A stretch of DNA of 46,865 nucleotides, taken from the NCBI GenBank assembly GCA_030524585.1, contig JAUNGJ010000020.1, positions 1 through 46,865 of the forward strand. The letters run 5' to 3'. The position numbers were made by a program, and so were the translations under genes. The notes under the pieces were generated by a model. It saw only the letters and a program-made list of their open reading frames with translations, did no database searches and was not told the origin of the DNA. Source of the DNA: Eubacteriales bacterium (lineage in GTDB: Bacteria; Bacillota; Clostridia; Lachnospirales; Lachnospiraceae). Shown piece by piece: positions 33,133 to 41,414 of this stretch (its first letter is position 1; every line of letters begins with the position of its first letter).

Positions 33133-33735
33133 CTACAGCGGATTAAAATCAGATGCCGGATGCTTGCACCACGGACAGATAAAATCCTCCGGCAGTGTAT
33201 CGCCCTCATAAACATATCCGCAGACACTGCACACAAATCCTTTCTTTTTCTCATCCTTTTTCGGTGCTGTCTTTACATTCCGCTGATAATAGCTGTATGT
33301 AATCGATTCTGTATCCGACAGCACTTCGCCGTCTGTCACATCTGCCAGAAACAGCGTGTGGGTTCCAAGATCAACTGAAGATACTACCTTCGCTGAAAGA
33401 TAGGCATTGGTCTCCCCGGCAACATATACCACACCATTTTCCGCCCGTGGACAGACCATTCCTTCCAGCTTGTCCACCTGCGCTCCGCTCTGGAATCCCC
33501 AGTGCTTATAAGTGTCAAACTTCGACTGCTCTGTCAGCATGGAAACATTAAAAATCCCTGTGCGCATAATCATATCATGTGTATAGTTTTTCTTATTCAC
33601 CGCAATCGTAATGCGATTCGGCTCCGTAGTAACCTGAACGGCAGTATTTATAATACAACCATTGTCCTTTTCCCCTTCTCTGGCTGTCAGGACAAACAAC
33701 CCATACGTCAGCTTAAACATCGCTTTCTTATCCAT
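33133..33735 (-). CDS. hrb: flavin reductase-rubredoxin fusion (high-molecular-weight rubredoxin)
   Basis: Residues 1-155 are a flavin reductase-like FMN-binding domain (LTYGLFVLTAREGEKDNGCIINTAVQVT, GIFNVSMLTEQ). Residues 165-200 are a rubredoxin with CSVCGYVYEG and CPWCKHP as the two CxxC knuckles. The same order is known from Moorella Hrb, which feeds electrons from NAD(P)H to an oxygen- or NO-reducing flavodiiron protein. No flavodiiron protein gene is adjacent; the hemerythrin gene follows instead. GGGAGGGCGG precedes the ATG. It is driven by a perfect consensus promoter. Confidence 0.93.
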   Translation of the reverse strand: MDKKAMFKLTYGLFVLTAREGEKDNGCIINTAVQVTTEPNRITIAVNKKNYTHDMIMRTGIFNVSMLTEQSKFDTYKHWGFQSGAQVDKLEGMVCPRAENGVVYVAGETNAYLSAKVVSSVDLGTHTLFLADVTDGEVLSDTESITYSYYQRNVKTAPKKDEKKKGFVCSVCGYVYEGDTLPEDFICPWCKHPASDFNPL

Positions 33736-33782
33736 ATATCCGCCCTCCCGGTTTGATAAATCCTTAATAGGAATTTATTTCA

Positions 33783-33811
33783 ATTATATAAACTGCTCAG
33801 AGGATTGTCAA
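33783..33811 (-). promoter_or_regulatory. perfect sigma-A promoter of the hrb-hemerythrin unit
   Basis: Minus-strand TTGACA (33806-33811) and TATAAT (33783-33788) are spaced by 17 bases. Start near 33776. Such a strong promoter usually needs a repressor, but no clear operator was found. Confidence 0.85.
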
Positions 33812-33841
33812 TGGATTTCCCTCGGTACTCTGAAATACACC

Positions 33842-33884
33842 GACAAAAAAGCCGCCCGGTATATATACCTATTTCGGGCAGCTT
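33842..33884 (-). terminator. terminator of the ferritin-like gene
   Basis: Minus-strand AAGCTGCCCG and CGGGCGGCTT pair over ten bases with one G-U. An inner GGTATATATACC hairpin sits in the loop, and TTTTTT follows. Confidence 0.85.
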
Positions 33885-33888
33885 TCTA

Positions 33889-34437
33889 TTACATTTCATT
33901 CTTCAATGCCTGAAGCAGCATAATATGATATTCCTCATCTTTGATGATCCTTGCCAGCACCGCATTCACAAATTCATCATTTATCATCTTCATGTGCGTT
34001 CGGTACTGATGAATCGCATCCTTTTCTGCTTCAATGTCAGACAGGAGCATTTTCCAGAGGTCATCGGTGACCGAAACTCCCTCCGGCGTCCACATTCTCG
34101 TTTTTCCTCCCTGGTACTTTGCCACAAAATCAATATTGCCGCCCAGCAGGAAAATCAGCTCTCCCAGTTTCTGCAAATGGATCATTTCTGCCATTGCAAT
34201 TCCAAGGATTGTCTTAGCCACAGGACATTTCTGACAGGACAGCCGGTTCTCATTGTTGATATATTGAGTAATGGCCGTCATCTCAGATACCCCGCCGCAG
34301 TAATCAATGCTGAGCAGATCTGCATAGGCACGATTTTTCTCCCGTACCCGTGTTTCCGGATATGGTAAGTCTGCCATAATGGGTTTTACACCGGCAAAGT
34401 TACATGTATTAATCAGAGGATGGGATTTTTCTTCCAT
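33889..34437 (-). CDS. ferritin-like diiron protein
   Basis: The 182-residue protein folds, by motif, as a four-helix ferritin-like bundle: SEMTAITQYI on helix 1, EMIHLQKLGELIFLLGG on helix 2, DIEAEKDAIHQYRTHM on helix 3, KDEEYHIMLLQALK on helix 4. These give the usual E...E-x2-H pairs. A CQKC pair lies between helices 1 and 2 and could bind metal. The family is related to manganese catalase/CotJC and rubrerythrin-like proteins; no rubredoxin part is present. The first 45 residues are an unassigned extension with SHPLINTCNFAG. ATG 34437 has GGGGAAT upstream. Iron or peroxide handling is probable but the exact activity is open. Confidence 0.8.
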   Translation of the reverse strand: MEEKSHPLINTCNFAGVKPIMADLPYPETRVREKNRAYADLLSIDYCGGVSEMTAITQYINNENRLSCQKCPVAKTILGIAMAEMIHLQKLGELIFLLGGNIDFVAKYQGGKTRMWTPEGVSVTDDLWKMLLSDIEAEKDAIHQYRTHMKMINDEFVNAVLARIIKDEEYHIMLLQALKNEM

Positions 34438-34508
34438 TGTTATTCCCCATTCCATATTCCACTTTATAGCAGTATATGAAATTATGAAAGCAAACGTGTA
34501 TACTCCCG

Positions 34509-35852
34509 TTAGTCGGACAGACGCTGCATCCAGATCTTCCTTTTAAATACTACCAGGGAAATACCAAATCGCACGCATTCCTCCAATGAAAGGATAAAAT
34601 ATACCGCCGGAATCGGAAGCTTCCAGGCAAATGCCGACAGCATTCCCAACGGAACGCCAAAGATCCATGTTCCGATCAGATCAATCGCCATAATATATTT
34701 GGTTTTTCCTCCGCTTCGGATAATTCCGCCTCCCAGAATCATATTCTGCACCTTTACGGGTGAAACTAATGCAAATACAAGCAATAGTCTCCGTGCCATT
34801 CGTCTTACACTGGCTTCCACATGAAAAATCAGCACATAATATCTGCTGAAGATCACCAGCAGTACCGACAGAACCAGAGAGCCCGCCACTCCATACAGCA
34901 TCAGTTTTTTTGAATTTTCATAGGCCTTATCATAGGCTCCTGCCCCCAGAGACTTCCCGATCATAATTCCGGCCGCCTGGGACACGCCGCTCAATGCTCC
35001 GATCATCAATGCCTGAATCGGATTGGTCAGCATCATTGCCGCATACGCCAGCGTCCCAATATGTCCATAAATTAATGCATACACATTTTCTCCAAGTCCC
35101 CAGAAGAATTCACAAATTAGAATCGGCAAAAGTATTCCTGCATACTGCATCCAGCAATTGCCCCCTGTAATCAGAGCAAAGGTCAATTTCCGTGATTGCG
35201 CCCGGCATAACCGGACAAACAGCCCAAACAGGAACAGACAGCTTACAAACTGTGCAATAACGGACGCAAGCGCTGCTCCATTACTTCCCATGACAGGACA
35301 TCCAAGTTTTCCAAAAATCAGAATATAATTGAGTCCTGTATTCAAAAGAGCCGCCGCCACACTGGTATACAGAGGCAGAGCTGCTGCTCCCACACACCGC
35401 AGATAAGTAGAAAGCAAGGTACTGAAAGCAGCCGGAATATAGGAGACCGCATAAATCTTAAGATAATCTGCCGCTACTTCTATCGTCTCTGCATCTCTGA
35501 TATAAATTCCCATGATTCGTTCCGGAAACAGGGTACTTCCTCCAGTAAACAGTATCGCTACCATAATTGCCAGTACTAAGTTTGTAAAAAAGCTTTTTCC
35601 AACCTCTTTTTCATCTTCTTTTCCGATATACTGTGCGATCATAATACCGGCTCCTGTTGCAATTGCAGCTATCACAACTGTATAAAGGGATGTAAATTTG
35701 GCCGCCAGACCGATTCCGGCTATGCTGATGCTGCCAAGCTGCCCTGTCATAATCTGATCCACCACTCCAAAAGAAGATTGAAGTAACGACTGCATTGTAA
35801 CCGGCAGAGCTATCATCAACACTTCCTTACGGAACAACTGATTTTCTTTCAT
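34509..35852 (-). CDS. MATE-family efflux transporter
   Basis: The 447-residue protein has twelve hydrophobic helices in two bundles, with the MATE start FRKEVLMIALPVTMQSLLQSSFGVVDQIMTGQLG and the mid-protein repeat VSQAAGIMIGKSLGAG. MATE proteins exchange Na+ or H+ for cationic drugs or metabolites across the inner membrane. It follows the LacI gene after 104 bp that include a possible operator, so it may be coupled to the sugar locus. The substrate is unknown. Motif spacing fits the NorM/DinF-like group found in many clostridia. Confidence 0.93.
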   Translation of the reverse strand: MKENQLFRKEVLMIALPVTMQSLLQSSFGVVDQIMTGQLGSISIAGIGLAAKFTSLYTVVIAAIATGAGIMIAQYIGKEDEKEVGKSFFTNLVLAIMVAILFTGGSTLFPERIMGIYIRDAETIEVAADYLKIYAVSYIPAAFSTLLSTYLRCVGAAALPLYTSVAAALLNTGLNYILIFGKLGCPVMGSNGAALASVIAQFVSCLFLFGLFVRLCRAQSRKLTFALITGGNCWMQYAGILLPILICEFFWGLGENVYALIYGHIGTLAYAAMMLTNPIQALMIGALSGVSQAAGIMIGKSLGAGAYDKAYENSKKLMLYGVAGSLVLSVLLVIFSRYYVLIFHVEASVRRMARRLLLVFALVSPVKVQNMILGGGIIRSGGKTKYIMAIDLIGTWIFGVPLGMLSAFAWKLPIPAVYFILSLEECVRFGISLVVFKRKIWMQRLSD

Positions 35853-35916
35853 CTCATTCTCCTTTTCTATAGTCCTCTATAAAAAAGGATAAAACCAGCT
35901 TCGCCAATTAGCAATG

Positions 35917-35932
35917 GGTTAAACGCGTAACC
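35917..35932. promoter_or_regulatory. possible LacI-type operator between the LacI and MATE genes
   Basis: GGTTA and TAACC form an inverted repeat around AACGCG. The CG-centred core resembles LacI-family sites, but the match is short. It could let the adjacent LacI protein control the MATE gene. Confidence 0.3.
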
Positions 35933-35956
35933 AATTACAAAAATACTCTCGCAAAT

Positions 35957-36991
35957 TTATGCATTTTGCCCAGAATCCACTGAAATCTCTTTTACACTTT
36001 CCCGCTCGACCAAAGTTACTCCCAGCCGGATTGTATCTCCCTGTTTTGCTCCATATTTCAGTTTTTCCAGAAGCCGCAGACTTTCTCTTGCCCGTTCCTT
36101 ACTGTCCTGACGTATGGTGGTCAGAGATGGCCGAATCATCTTCCCCAATTCTGTATCGTCAAATCCCATAACCGAAATATCCTCCGGGACTCTGATCTGA
36201 CGGGACATAAGGAAACATATCAGGTCTACCGCATAATAATCCGACACACAGAACACAGCCGTATGCTCTCTAATGTCCGATAATCTGTCCGAATAAAATT
36301 GATACCGTTCTTCTCCTGCCATCGGCACGATCATAAGCTCCGCCTGGGGCAGCGCCGCTTTCAGACCCTGATATCGTTCCAGATCCACACATATCTCATT
36401 GTCGGAAATACACAGCACCTTCCGGTGCCCCTTTTCCTTTAAATAATTTCCGGCACGAAGGCCCCCGTCAAAATTATCTACGATAATATTAGACAGCTTA
36501 ACGGTTTCCTCTACATAACCATCATAAATAACAAAGGGAATGCGCATTGTCTCCCGAAGCTTCTTATAATCCTGCTCGCAAAACCCGATCAGCACCAGCC
36601 CCTCCATGTTCCACATAGATGCAAAGCGGCTGATTTCATTCCACTCTGCCGTTACTTTAACCATCATAAAGTATCCGGCGTGGTCGATTTCTTCGGATAA
36701 CGCATTCAGATTGGCGGCAATAAAGCCATCTTCCAGAACATGCCCCTCGTACTTTTCATGATTGTTGATTACCACGCCGATAATCCGCGAATCGTTCTGG
36801 GCCAGAAGAATCCCGGCCATACTGGGAATATATTCTCTCTCTTCCAAAAGCTCCTGTACTCGTCTTACCGTTTCATCGGATATCTTTTTTGTTTTGCCGT
36901 GAATCACATTAGACACCGTTGCTGTGCTAAGCCCCAGCTCCTCTGCGATATCCACGATTCTTACTCTGCTTTCTGTCTGCATCCTTTTCAC
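35957..36991 (-). CDS. LacI-family transcription regulator (first copy)
   Basis: The 344-residue regulator has a HTH at about residues 10-32 (VRIVDIAEELGLSTATVSNVI), a hinge helix with the AGILLAQN segment, and a periplasmic-binding-like effector domain with SVMGFDDTELGKMIRPSLTTI near the end. The GTG start overlaps the malQ stop (GTGA), so it is translated after malQ. The middle (EKYEGHVLEDGFIAANLN) differs from the other LacI protein in the window, so these are not recent duplicates. It may control the same sugar operon, the MATE gene or both. Confidence 0.93.
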   Translation of the reverse strand: MKRMQTESRVRIVDIAEELGLSTATVSNVIHGKTKKISDETVRRVQELLEEREYIPSMAGILLAQNDSRIIGVVINNHEKYEGHVLEDGFIAANLNALSEEIDHAGYFMMVKVTAEWNEISRFASMWNMEGLVLIGFCEQDYKKLRETMRIPFVIYDGYVEETVKLSNIIVDNFDGGLRAGNYLKEKGHRKVLCISDNEICVDLERYQGLKAALPQAELMIVPMAGEERYQFYSDRLSDIREHTAVFCVSDYYAVDLICFLMSRQIRVPEDISVMGFDDTELGKMIRPSLTTIRQDSKERARESLRLLEKLKYGAKQGDTIRLGVTLVERESVKEISVDSGQNA

Positions 36992-38475
36992 TCTGCCAAC
37001 CTTCCGTAAAGCCCGGTATAATGCCGCAGTTTTTCTGCCAGCCTGTCATCAAAGCTTCCCGGCAGTGCACGCCAGATCCAGTTTCTTCCTATCGTAGACG
37101 GTGTATTCATCCGGCTGTCACTGGCCAGGCCAAGAAGATCCTGTGCCTGCACAATGGTAAGATCCGCTGCACTTTCCCAGAGAGCGCGCATCATGTCCCA
37201 GTGATAATTGGACGGTTCATTTAGTCTCAAATACTCTTTGGCATAGGCTGCATCTTCCGGGTCAGCCGAAGTAAACCAACCCTGAATCGTGTCATTGTCA
37301 TGAGTACCAGTATAAGCCACACAATTCGGAATATAGCGATATGGAAGATAATCGCTGTTATTATCATCCCGTCTGTCAAATGCAAATTCCAGCACCTTCA
37401 TTCCCGGGAATCCACTTTCTCTCAAAAGTTTTCTGACCGACCCCGTCATAAATCCCAGATCCTCCGCTATAATCCGCTGCTTTCCAATTGTCTTCTCCAT
37501 TGCCCGAAACAGCGCAATTCCCGGTCCGGGATGCCATCGTCCTTCCCCGGCATCCCGCGCTCCGTAAGGAATGCCATAGTAAGAATCAAAACCCCTGAAG
37601 TGATCAATGCGAAGCACATTATACACCTTACACAGATAACCGATACGGTTGATCCACCATCCATACTCTTTCTTCTCATGTTCTTCCCAATCAAACAGAG
37701 GATTTCCCCACAGTTGCCCGGTAGCAGAAAATCCATCCGGCGGGCATCCGGCAACCTCCGTCGGCCTCCGATCCTCATCCAGCTGAAACAGCTCCGGATG
37801 GGCCCACACATCTACGCTGTCCAGAGCCACATAGAAGGGAAGATCCCCTATAATATCTATGCCCCGTTCATTCGCATAGCTTCGAAGATTATTCCACTGG
37901 CTGAAAAAGAAGAACTGCATAACCTTCCAGAACAGCGTTTCCGTTTCTTGCTCCCATCGGGCTTTCTTAAGTCTCTCCGGCTCATGATTTCTGAGTGCAG
38001 GTTCCCATTCAAGCCAGGGAAGTCCATTATTTGTCATCTTTAAAGTCATAAACAGCGCATAATCATCCAGCCAGTATTGATTCTCCCGGCAGAACTCATC
38101 AAAAGCCCCCGGCGGGCGCTTAAGAAAACGTTCCGCTGCCCTGTGCAGAATCGGATAGCGCTTACGATATAAGGCTTCATAATTTACTTTGTTGGGCATA
38201 CTCTCCCAATCAATGGCGGCATATTCTGATTTTTCAAGTAAACCTGCCTCCGCCAGCTCATCCAGATCAATAAAATATGGATTGCCGGCAAATGTTGAAA
38301 ATGATTGATAGGGTGAATCCCCATAACTCGTAGGACACACCGGCAGAATCTGCCAGTAGGATTGTCCCGCCTTAACCAAAAAATCAATAAAGTCACGGGC
38401 ACTCTGTCCCATCGTCCCTATTCCATAAGGAGAAGGAAGCGAGGACAGATGCATCAGAACACCACTTCTTCTCAA
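36988..38475 (-). CDS. malQ: 4-alpha-glucanotransferase (amylomaltase)
   Basis: MalQ transfers glucan units between maltodextrins and frees glucose. The 495-residue GH77 protein begins RRSGVLMHLSSLPSPYGIG, has DLPFYVALDSVDVWAHPELF, and the catalytic DHFRGFDSYYGIP (Asp nucleophile) and IIAEDLGFM (acid/base Glu). The third Asp sits in YTGTHDNDT. TTG 38475 is preferred because AAGGA stands ten bases upstream and the protein then starts as the family does; GTG 38484 nearly touches the binding site. Its position between two LacI genes and downstream of a sugar importer points to maltodextrin use. Confidence 0.95.
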   Translation of the reverse strand: MRRSGVLMHLSSLPSPYGIGTMGQSARDFIDFLVKAGQSYWQILPVCPTSYGDSPYQSFSTFAGNPYFIDLDELAEAGLLEKSEYAAIDWESMPNKVNYEALYRKRYPILHRAAERFLKRPPGAFDEFCRENQYWLDDYALFMTLKMTNNGLPWLEWEPALRNHEPERLKKARWEQETETLFWKVMQFFFFSQWNNLRSYANERGIDIIGDLPFYVALDSVDVWAHPELFQLDEDRRPTEVAGCPPDGFSATGQLWGNPLFDWEEHEKKEYGWWINRIGYLCKVYNVLRIDHFRGFDSYYGIPYGARDAGEGRWHPGPGIALFRAMEKTIGKQRIIAEDLGFMTGSVRKLLRESGFPGMKVLEFAFDRRDDNNSDYLPYRYIPNCVAYTGTHDNDTIQGWFTSADPEDAAYAKEYLRLNEPSNYHWDMMRALWESAADLTIVQAQDLLGLASDSRMNTPSTIGRNWIWRALPGSFDDRLAEKLRHYTGLYGRLAE

Positions 38476-38509
38476 GATGATCACATCCTTCTCATTTTTC
38501 TTAATTCAA

Positions 38510-39514
38510 TCAGCGTGCACGCACGCTCTCTCCCGATATCAGATGAAATGGCTCTACCTCATAAACCGGAGCCATATCATCCTCAATACACTGTAATAAT
38601 ATCTCAACACTGCGGGATGCAATTCCCTCCCTATGCTGACGAATCGTCGTAAGGCGGGGAACCATATAATTTCCGATATCAATCCCGTCAAATCCAATCA
38701 CCGAAATGTCTTCCGGAACCCTTAGTCCCCGATCCTGAATTGCCCGGATTGCCCCGACAGCCATGACATCCGACATTGCAAACACCGCGGTAATATCCGG
38801 CATTTTATCCAATAGTCTTCCCATAGCATAATAGCCCTCCGAGATGGAAAAATGGGCCGCCTCATACTGGTATGCCGGCTCATACATCACACCGTTCTCA
38901 GCAAATGCTCTTCTGCACCCCTCGTAACGGGAGAATGAAGCCTGAGACATCGGCATTTTACCTCCAAGAATCCCAATATTCGTATGTCCCAGCGAAAACA
39001 GATACTCAATGGCAAACTTGGCAGCCTCTTCATCATCGGTACCAACGCTGGACAGATTGTCAAAGCCCAGCCCCTCTGCCGAGTTTGTCACCAGTACACA
39101 GGGCACCGTCACATAGGAAAATCTCTGTCGGAAATACTCCAGGTTACTTCCCAAAAACAGGATTCCAAGGGGACGCCGCTCTGTACATATCTTATTCGCC
39201 TGCTCCAGCTCGTCATCATCCTCATCCAGATAGTAGACCATACAGGCATAATCCTTCCTCCGGATCAGCCCCTGCATCTGCTCCACAATTGCCGCAAAAA
39301 GCATGTTTTGAGCCCCTTTAATGATAATGGCAATTCCATCCCTGCTCTGCTTCTTCAGATGCTTTGCATTACTGTTCAAATGAAAATGATATTTCTCCAC
39401 CACTTCCATAATCGTCTCTCTCGCTTTTTCCGAAACGCCAGGAGAGTGATTGAGCACACGTGATACTGTTCCCACCGAATAACCGGATTCTCGGGCAATG
39501 TCTTTGATCGTCAT
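38510..39514 (-). CDS. LacI-family transcription regulator (second copy)
   Basis: The 334-residue protein starts with a HTH, TIKDIARESGYSVGTVSRVL, followed by the hinge HLNSNAKHLKKQ and an effector domain ending MVPRLTTIRQHREGIA. It resembles MalR/CcpA-type regulators of maltose genes. It is transcribed 35 bp after the permease genes, as is common for local sugar repressors. It is the best candidate to bind the TGGAAACGTTTCCA sites before the transporter operon. Confidence 0.94.
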   Translation of the reverse strand: MTIKDIARESGYSVGTVSRVLNHSPGVSEKARETIMEVVEKYHFHLNSNAKHLKKQSRDGIAIIIKGAQNMLFAAIVEQMQGLIRRKDYACMVYYLDEDDDELEQANKICTERRPLGILFLGSNLEYFRQRFSYVTVPCVLVTNSAEGLGFDNLSSVGTDDEEAAKFAIEYLFSLGHTNIGILGGKMPMSQASFSRYEGCRRAFAENGVMYEPAYQYEAAHFSISEGYYAMGRLLDKMPDITAVFAMSDVMAVGAIRAIQDRGLRVPEDISVIGFDGIDIGNYMVPRLTTIRQHREGIASRSVEILLQCIEDDMAPVYEVEPFHLISGESVRAR

Positions 39515-39549
39515 AGATAATTTCCTTATATTATGGCTTCCGATGCGGT

Positions 39550-40395
39550 TTAGCCTTTCACAGCACCTGCAGCCACACCTTTCATAATATGTTTCTGGCA
39601 GAATAAATATACAATAATTACCGGAATAATACTAATCATAATTATAGCCATTGTTGCTCCCAAGTCAACTGTTCCGTAGCTTCCCTTCAGATACTGTACA
39701 TGAATTGGAATTGTCATGTATTCGGTTCTGTCGAGAACCAGATACGGAAGCAGATAATCATTCCATATCCACATAACTTCCAGTACACCTACCGAAATCA
39801 GTATAGATTTAAGCATTGGAAATACCACTTTAAAATATGTTGTCAGCGCTCCACATCCGTCAATGGCTGCCGCCTCTTCGATCTCAAGAGGAATTCCTTT
39901 GATAAATCCGGTAAACATGAATACCGCCAATCCGGCTCCAAATCCCAGATATACAATCGGAATCGTCCACGGTGTATTCAGCCGTAATCTGTCTGCCGTA
40001 CTTGACAGTGTAAACATTACCATCTGGAATGGTATGATCATGGAGAACACACACAGATAATACATAATCTTAGAAAACAGGCTATTGACGCGCACAATAT
40101 ACCAGGCCGCCATGGAGGTACAGAGCAAAATCAAAGCTGTCGATACCACCGTAATAAACAAACTGAAAAATACAGATTTCATAAACGGGTAATTTCCAAA
40201 GGTCATACCCTTCATATAATTTGCCCATCCCACGAAGGATTCCGAATTCGGCAGGGCAAATGTTTCTGTGTTGACGTATGCATTCGCTTTAAATGAATTG
40301 ATCAGCACTTCAAAAATGGGAATCAGATAAATAATACTGAATATGGAAAAAAATACCGTAAGCAGTTTGCTTCCTAAACTTCTTTTTTCTTTCAT
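39550..40395 (-). CDS. malG: carbohydrate ABC transporter permease, MalG type
   Basis: The 281-residue inner-membrane protein has six helices and the EAA loop EIEEAAAIDGCGALTTYFK, which docks on the ATPase. Its start overlaps the stop of the malF-type gene by one base (TAATG), so the two are coupled. Together with malF and the binding protein it forms a maltodextrin-type importer; the shared ATPase (MsmX-like) must be elsewhere. The specificity is assigned from neighbour malQ and the LacI sites. Confidence 0.92.
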   Translation of the reverse strand: MKEKRSLGSKLLTVFFSIFSIIYLIPIFEVLINSFKANAYVNTETFALPNSESFVGWANYMKGMTFGNYPFMKSVFFSLFITVVSTALILLCTSMAAWYIVRVNSLFSKIMYYLCVFSMIIPFQMVMFTLSSTADRLRLNTPWTIPIVYLGFGAGLAVFMFTGFIKGIPLEIEEAAAIDGCGALTTYFKVVFPMLKSILISVGVLEVMWIWNDYLLPYLVLDRTEYMTIPIHVQYLKGSYGTVDLGATMAIIMISIIPVIIVYLFCQKHIMKGVAAGAVKG

Positions 40396-41315
40396 TACTG
40401 CTGCACCTCCTTGTCGCGGGTAAATCTAAGCTGAGCAAGCGCCAGCGCAGCTACCAGAATAAAGAACAGAACAGCCTTTGCCTGGGCAAGTCCGCGGGTA
40501 TTTGCACTTGTATAGAAAGTCTTATAAATATTAAGCGCCAGCATCTCGGTTGTATTAATCATCGTCGCACCCTCTCCAAACTTCACCGGCATACCGCCCG
40601 TCAGCGCAAGGTTCTGGTCAAACAGTTTGAAGGAGTTCGTCAGAGTCAGGAAAATACAGATGGTAATCGATGACATTACATTCGGGATCGTAATCTTAGT
40701 CAGTGTCTGCCATTTGCTCGCACCGTCAATTTTAGCAGCTTCGATCATATCCTCCGATACGCTCTGTAATCCTGCGATATATATGATCATCATATATCCC
40801 ACCTGCTGCCAGCACATAAGGATTAGAAGTCCCCAAAAGCCATATTTTGTCTCCGCAAGGAGAAATGTTCCATATCGTTTTAAAATACCATCAAAAATCA
40901 TGGACCAGATATAGCCCAGTACAATACCGCCGATCAGATTCGGCATAAAGAATACTGTACGGAATATATTGGAACCTTTGATATTCTGTGTCAATAAATA
41001 TGCAATTGTAAAAGCAAGCAAATTAATTGCTATGATTGATACTGCCGCAAAAGCTGCCGTATAGAGAAACGAATACTTAAATCCCGGATCGGCAACTGCC
41101 TTCGCGTAATTGCCAAGTCCAATAAATGTTGCATCCTTTGGGATCGTAAAATCACAAAATGAGAGATACATTCCCTGTATAAACGGCCATATAAATCCAA
41201 TGCAAAAGGCTGCAAAGGTCGGCAGCATAAAAATAGGGAAACATCTTCGAATCGGTCTTGAGACCAGCCTGCTGTTTACTGCAGCCGCTGATGCTCTTTT
41301 TTTCTTTATCTTCAC
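40395..41315 (-). CDS. malF: carbohydrate ABC transporter permease, MalF type
   Basis: The partner permease has about 307 residues, six membrane helices, and the EAA loop EAAKIDGASKWQTLTKITIPNV. GTG 41315 was chosen, with AAGG nine bases upstream; a TTG directly before is possible. It follows the binding-protein gene after about 100 bp that hold an intercistronic hairpin, which would lower permease levels relative to the binding protein. Confidence 0.92.
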   Translation of the reverse strand: MKIKKKRASAAAVNSRLVSRPIRRCFPIFMLPTFAAFCIGFIWPFIQGMYLSFCDFTIPKDATFIGLGNYAKAVADPGFKYSFLYTAAFAAVSIIAINLLAFTIAYLLTQNIKGSNIFRTVFFMPNLIGGIVLGYIWSMIFDGILKRYGTFLLAETKYGFWGLLILMCWQQVGYMMIIYIAGLQSVSEDMIEAAKIDGASKWQTLTKITIPNVMSSITICIFLTLTNSFKLFDQNLALTGGMPVKFGEGATMINTTEMLALNIYKTFYTSANTRGLAQAKAVLFFILVAALALAQLRFTRDKEVQQ

Positions 41316-41373
41316 CAAATCATTCCTTTAAAATTATTAATCTTATCATAAATCAAGTGTCATTTTGTTATAA

Positions 41374-41401
41374 AAACAGGGGAGTGCCTATGCCCTCCCC
41401 T
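41374..41401 (-). terminator. intercistronic hairpin after the binding-protein gene (partial terminator)
   Basis: AGGGGAG and CTCCCCT pair over seven bases on the minus strand, followed by TGTTTTTA. It can stabilise the binding-protein mRNA and stop part of the transcripts, giving the usual excess of binding protein over permeases. Confidence 0.7.
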
Positions 41402-41414
41402 CATGTAATTGTGA

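Noticed and set aside
37300-38043. 247-codon plus-strand frame
   Set aside because: It is antisense to malQ, whose catalytic residues are intact.
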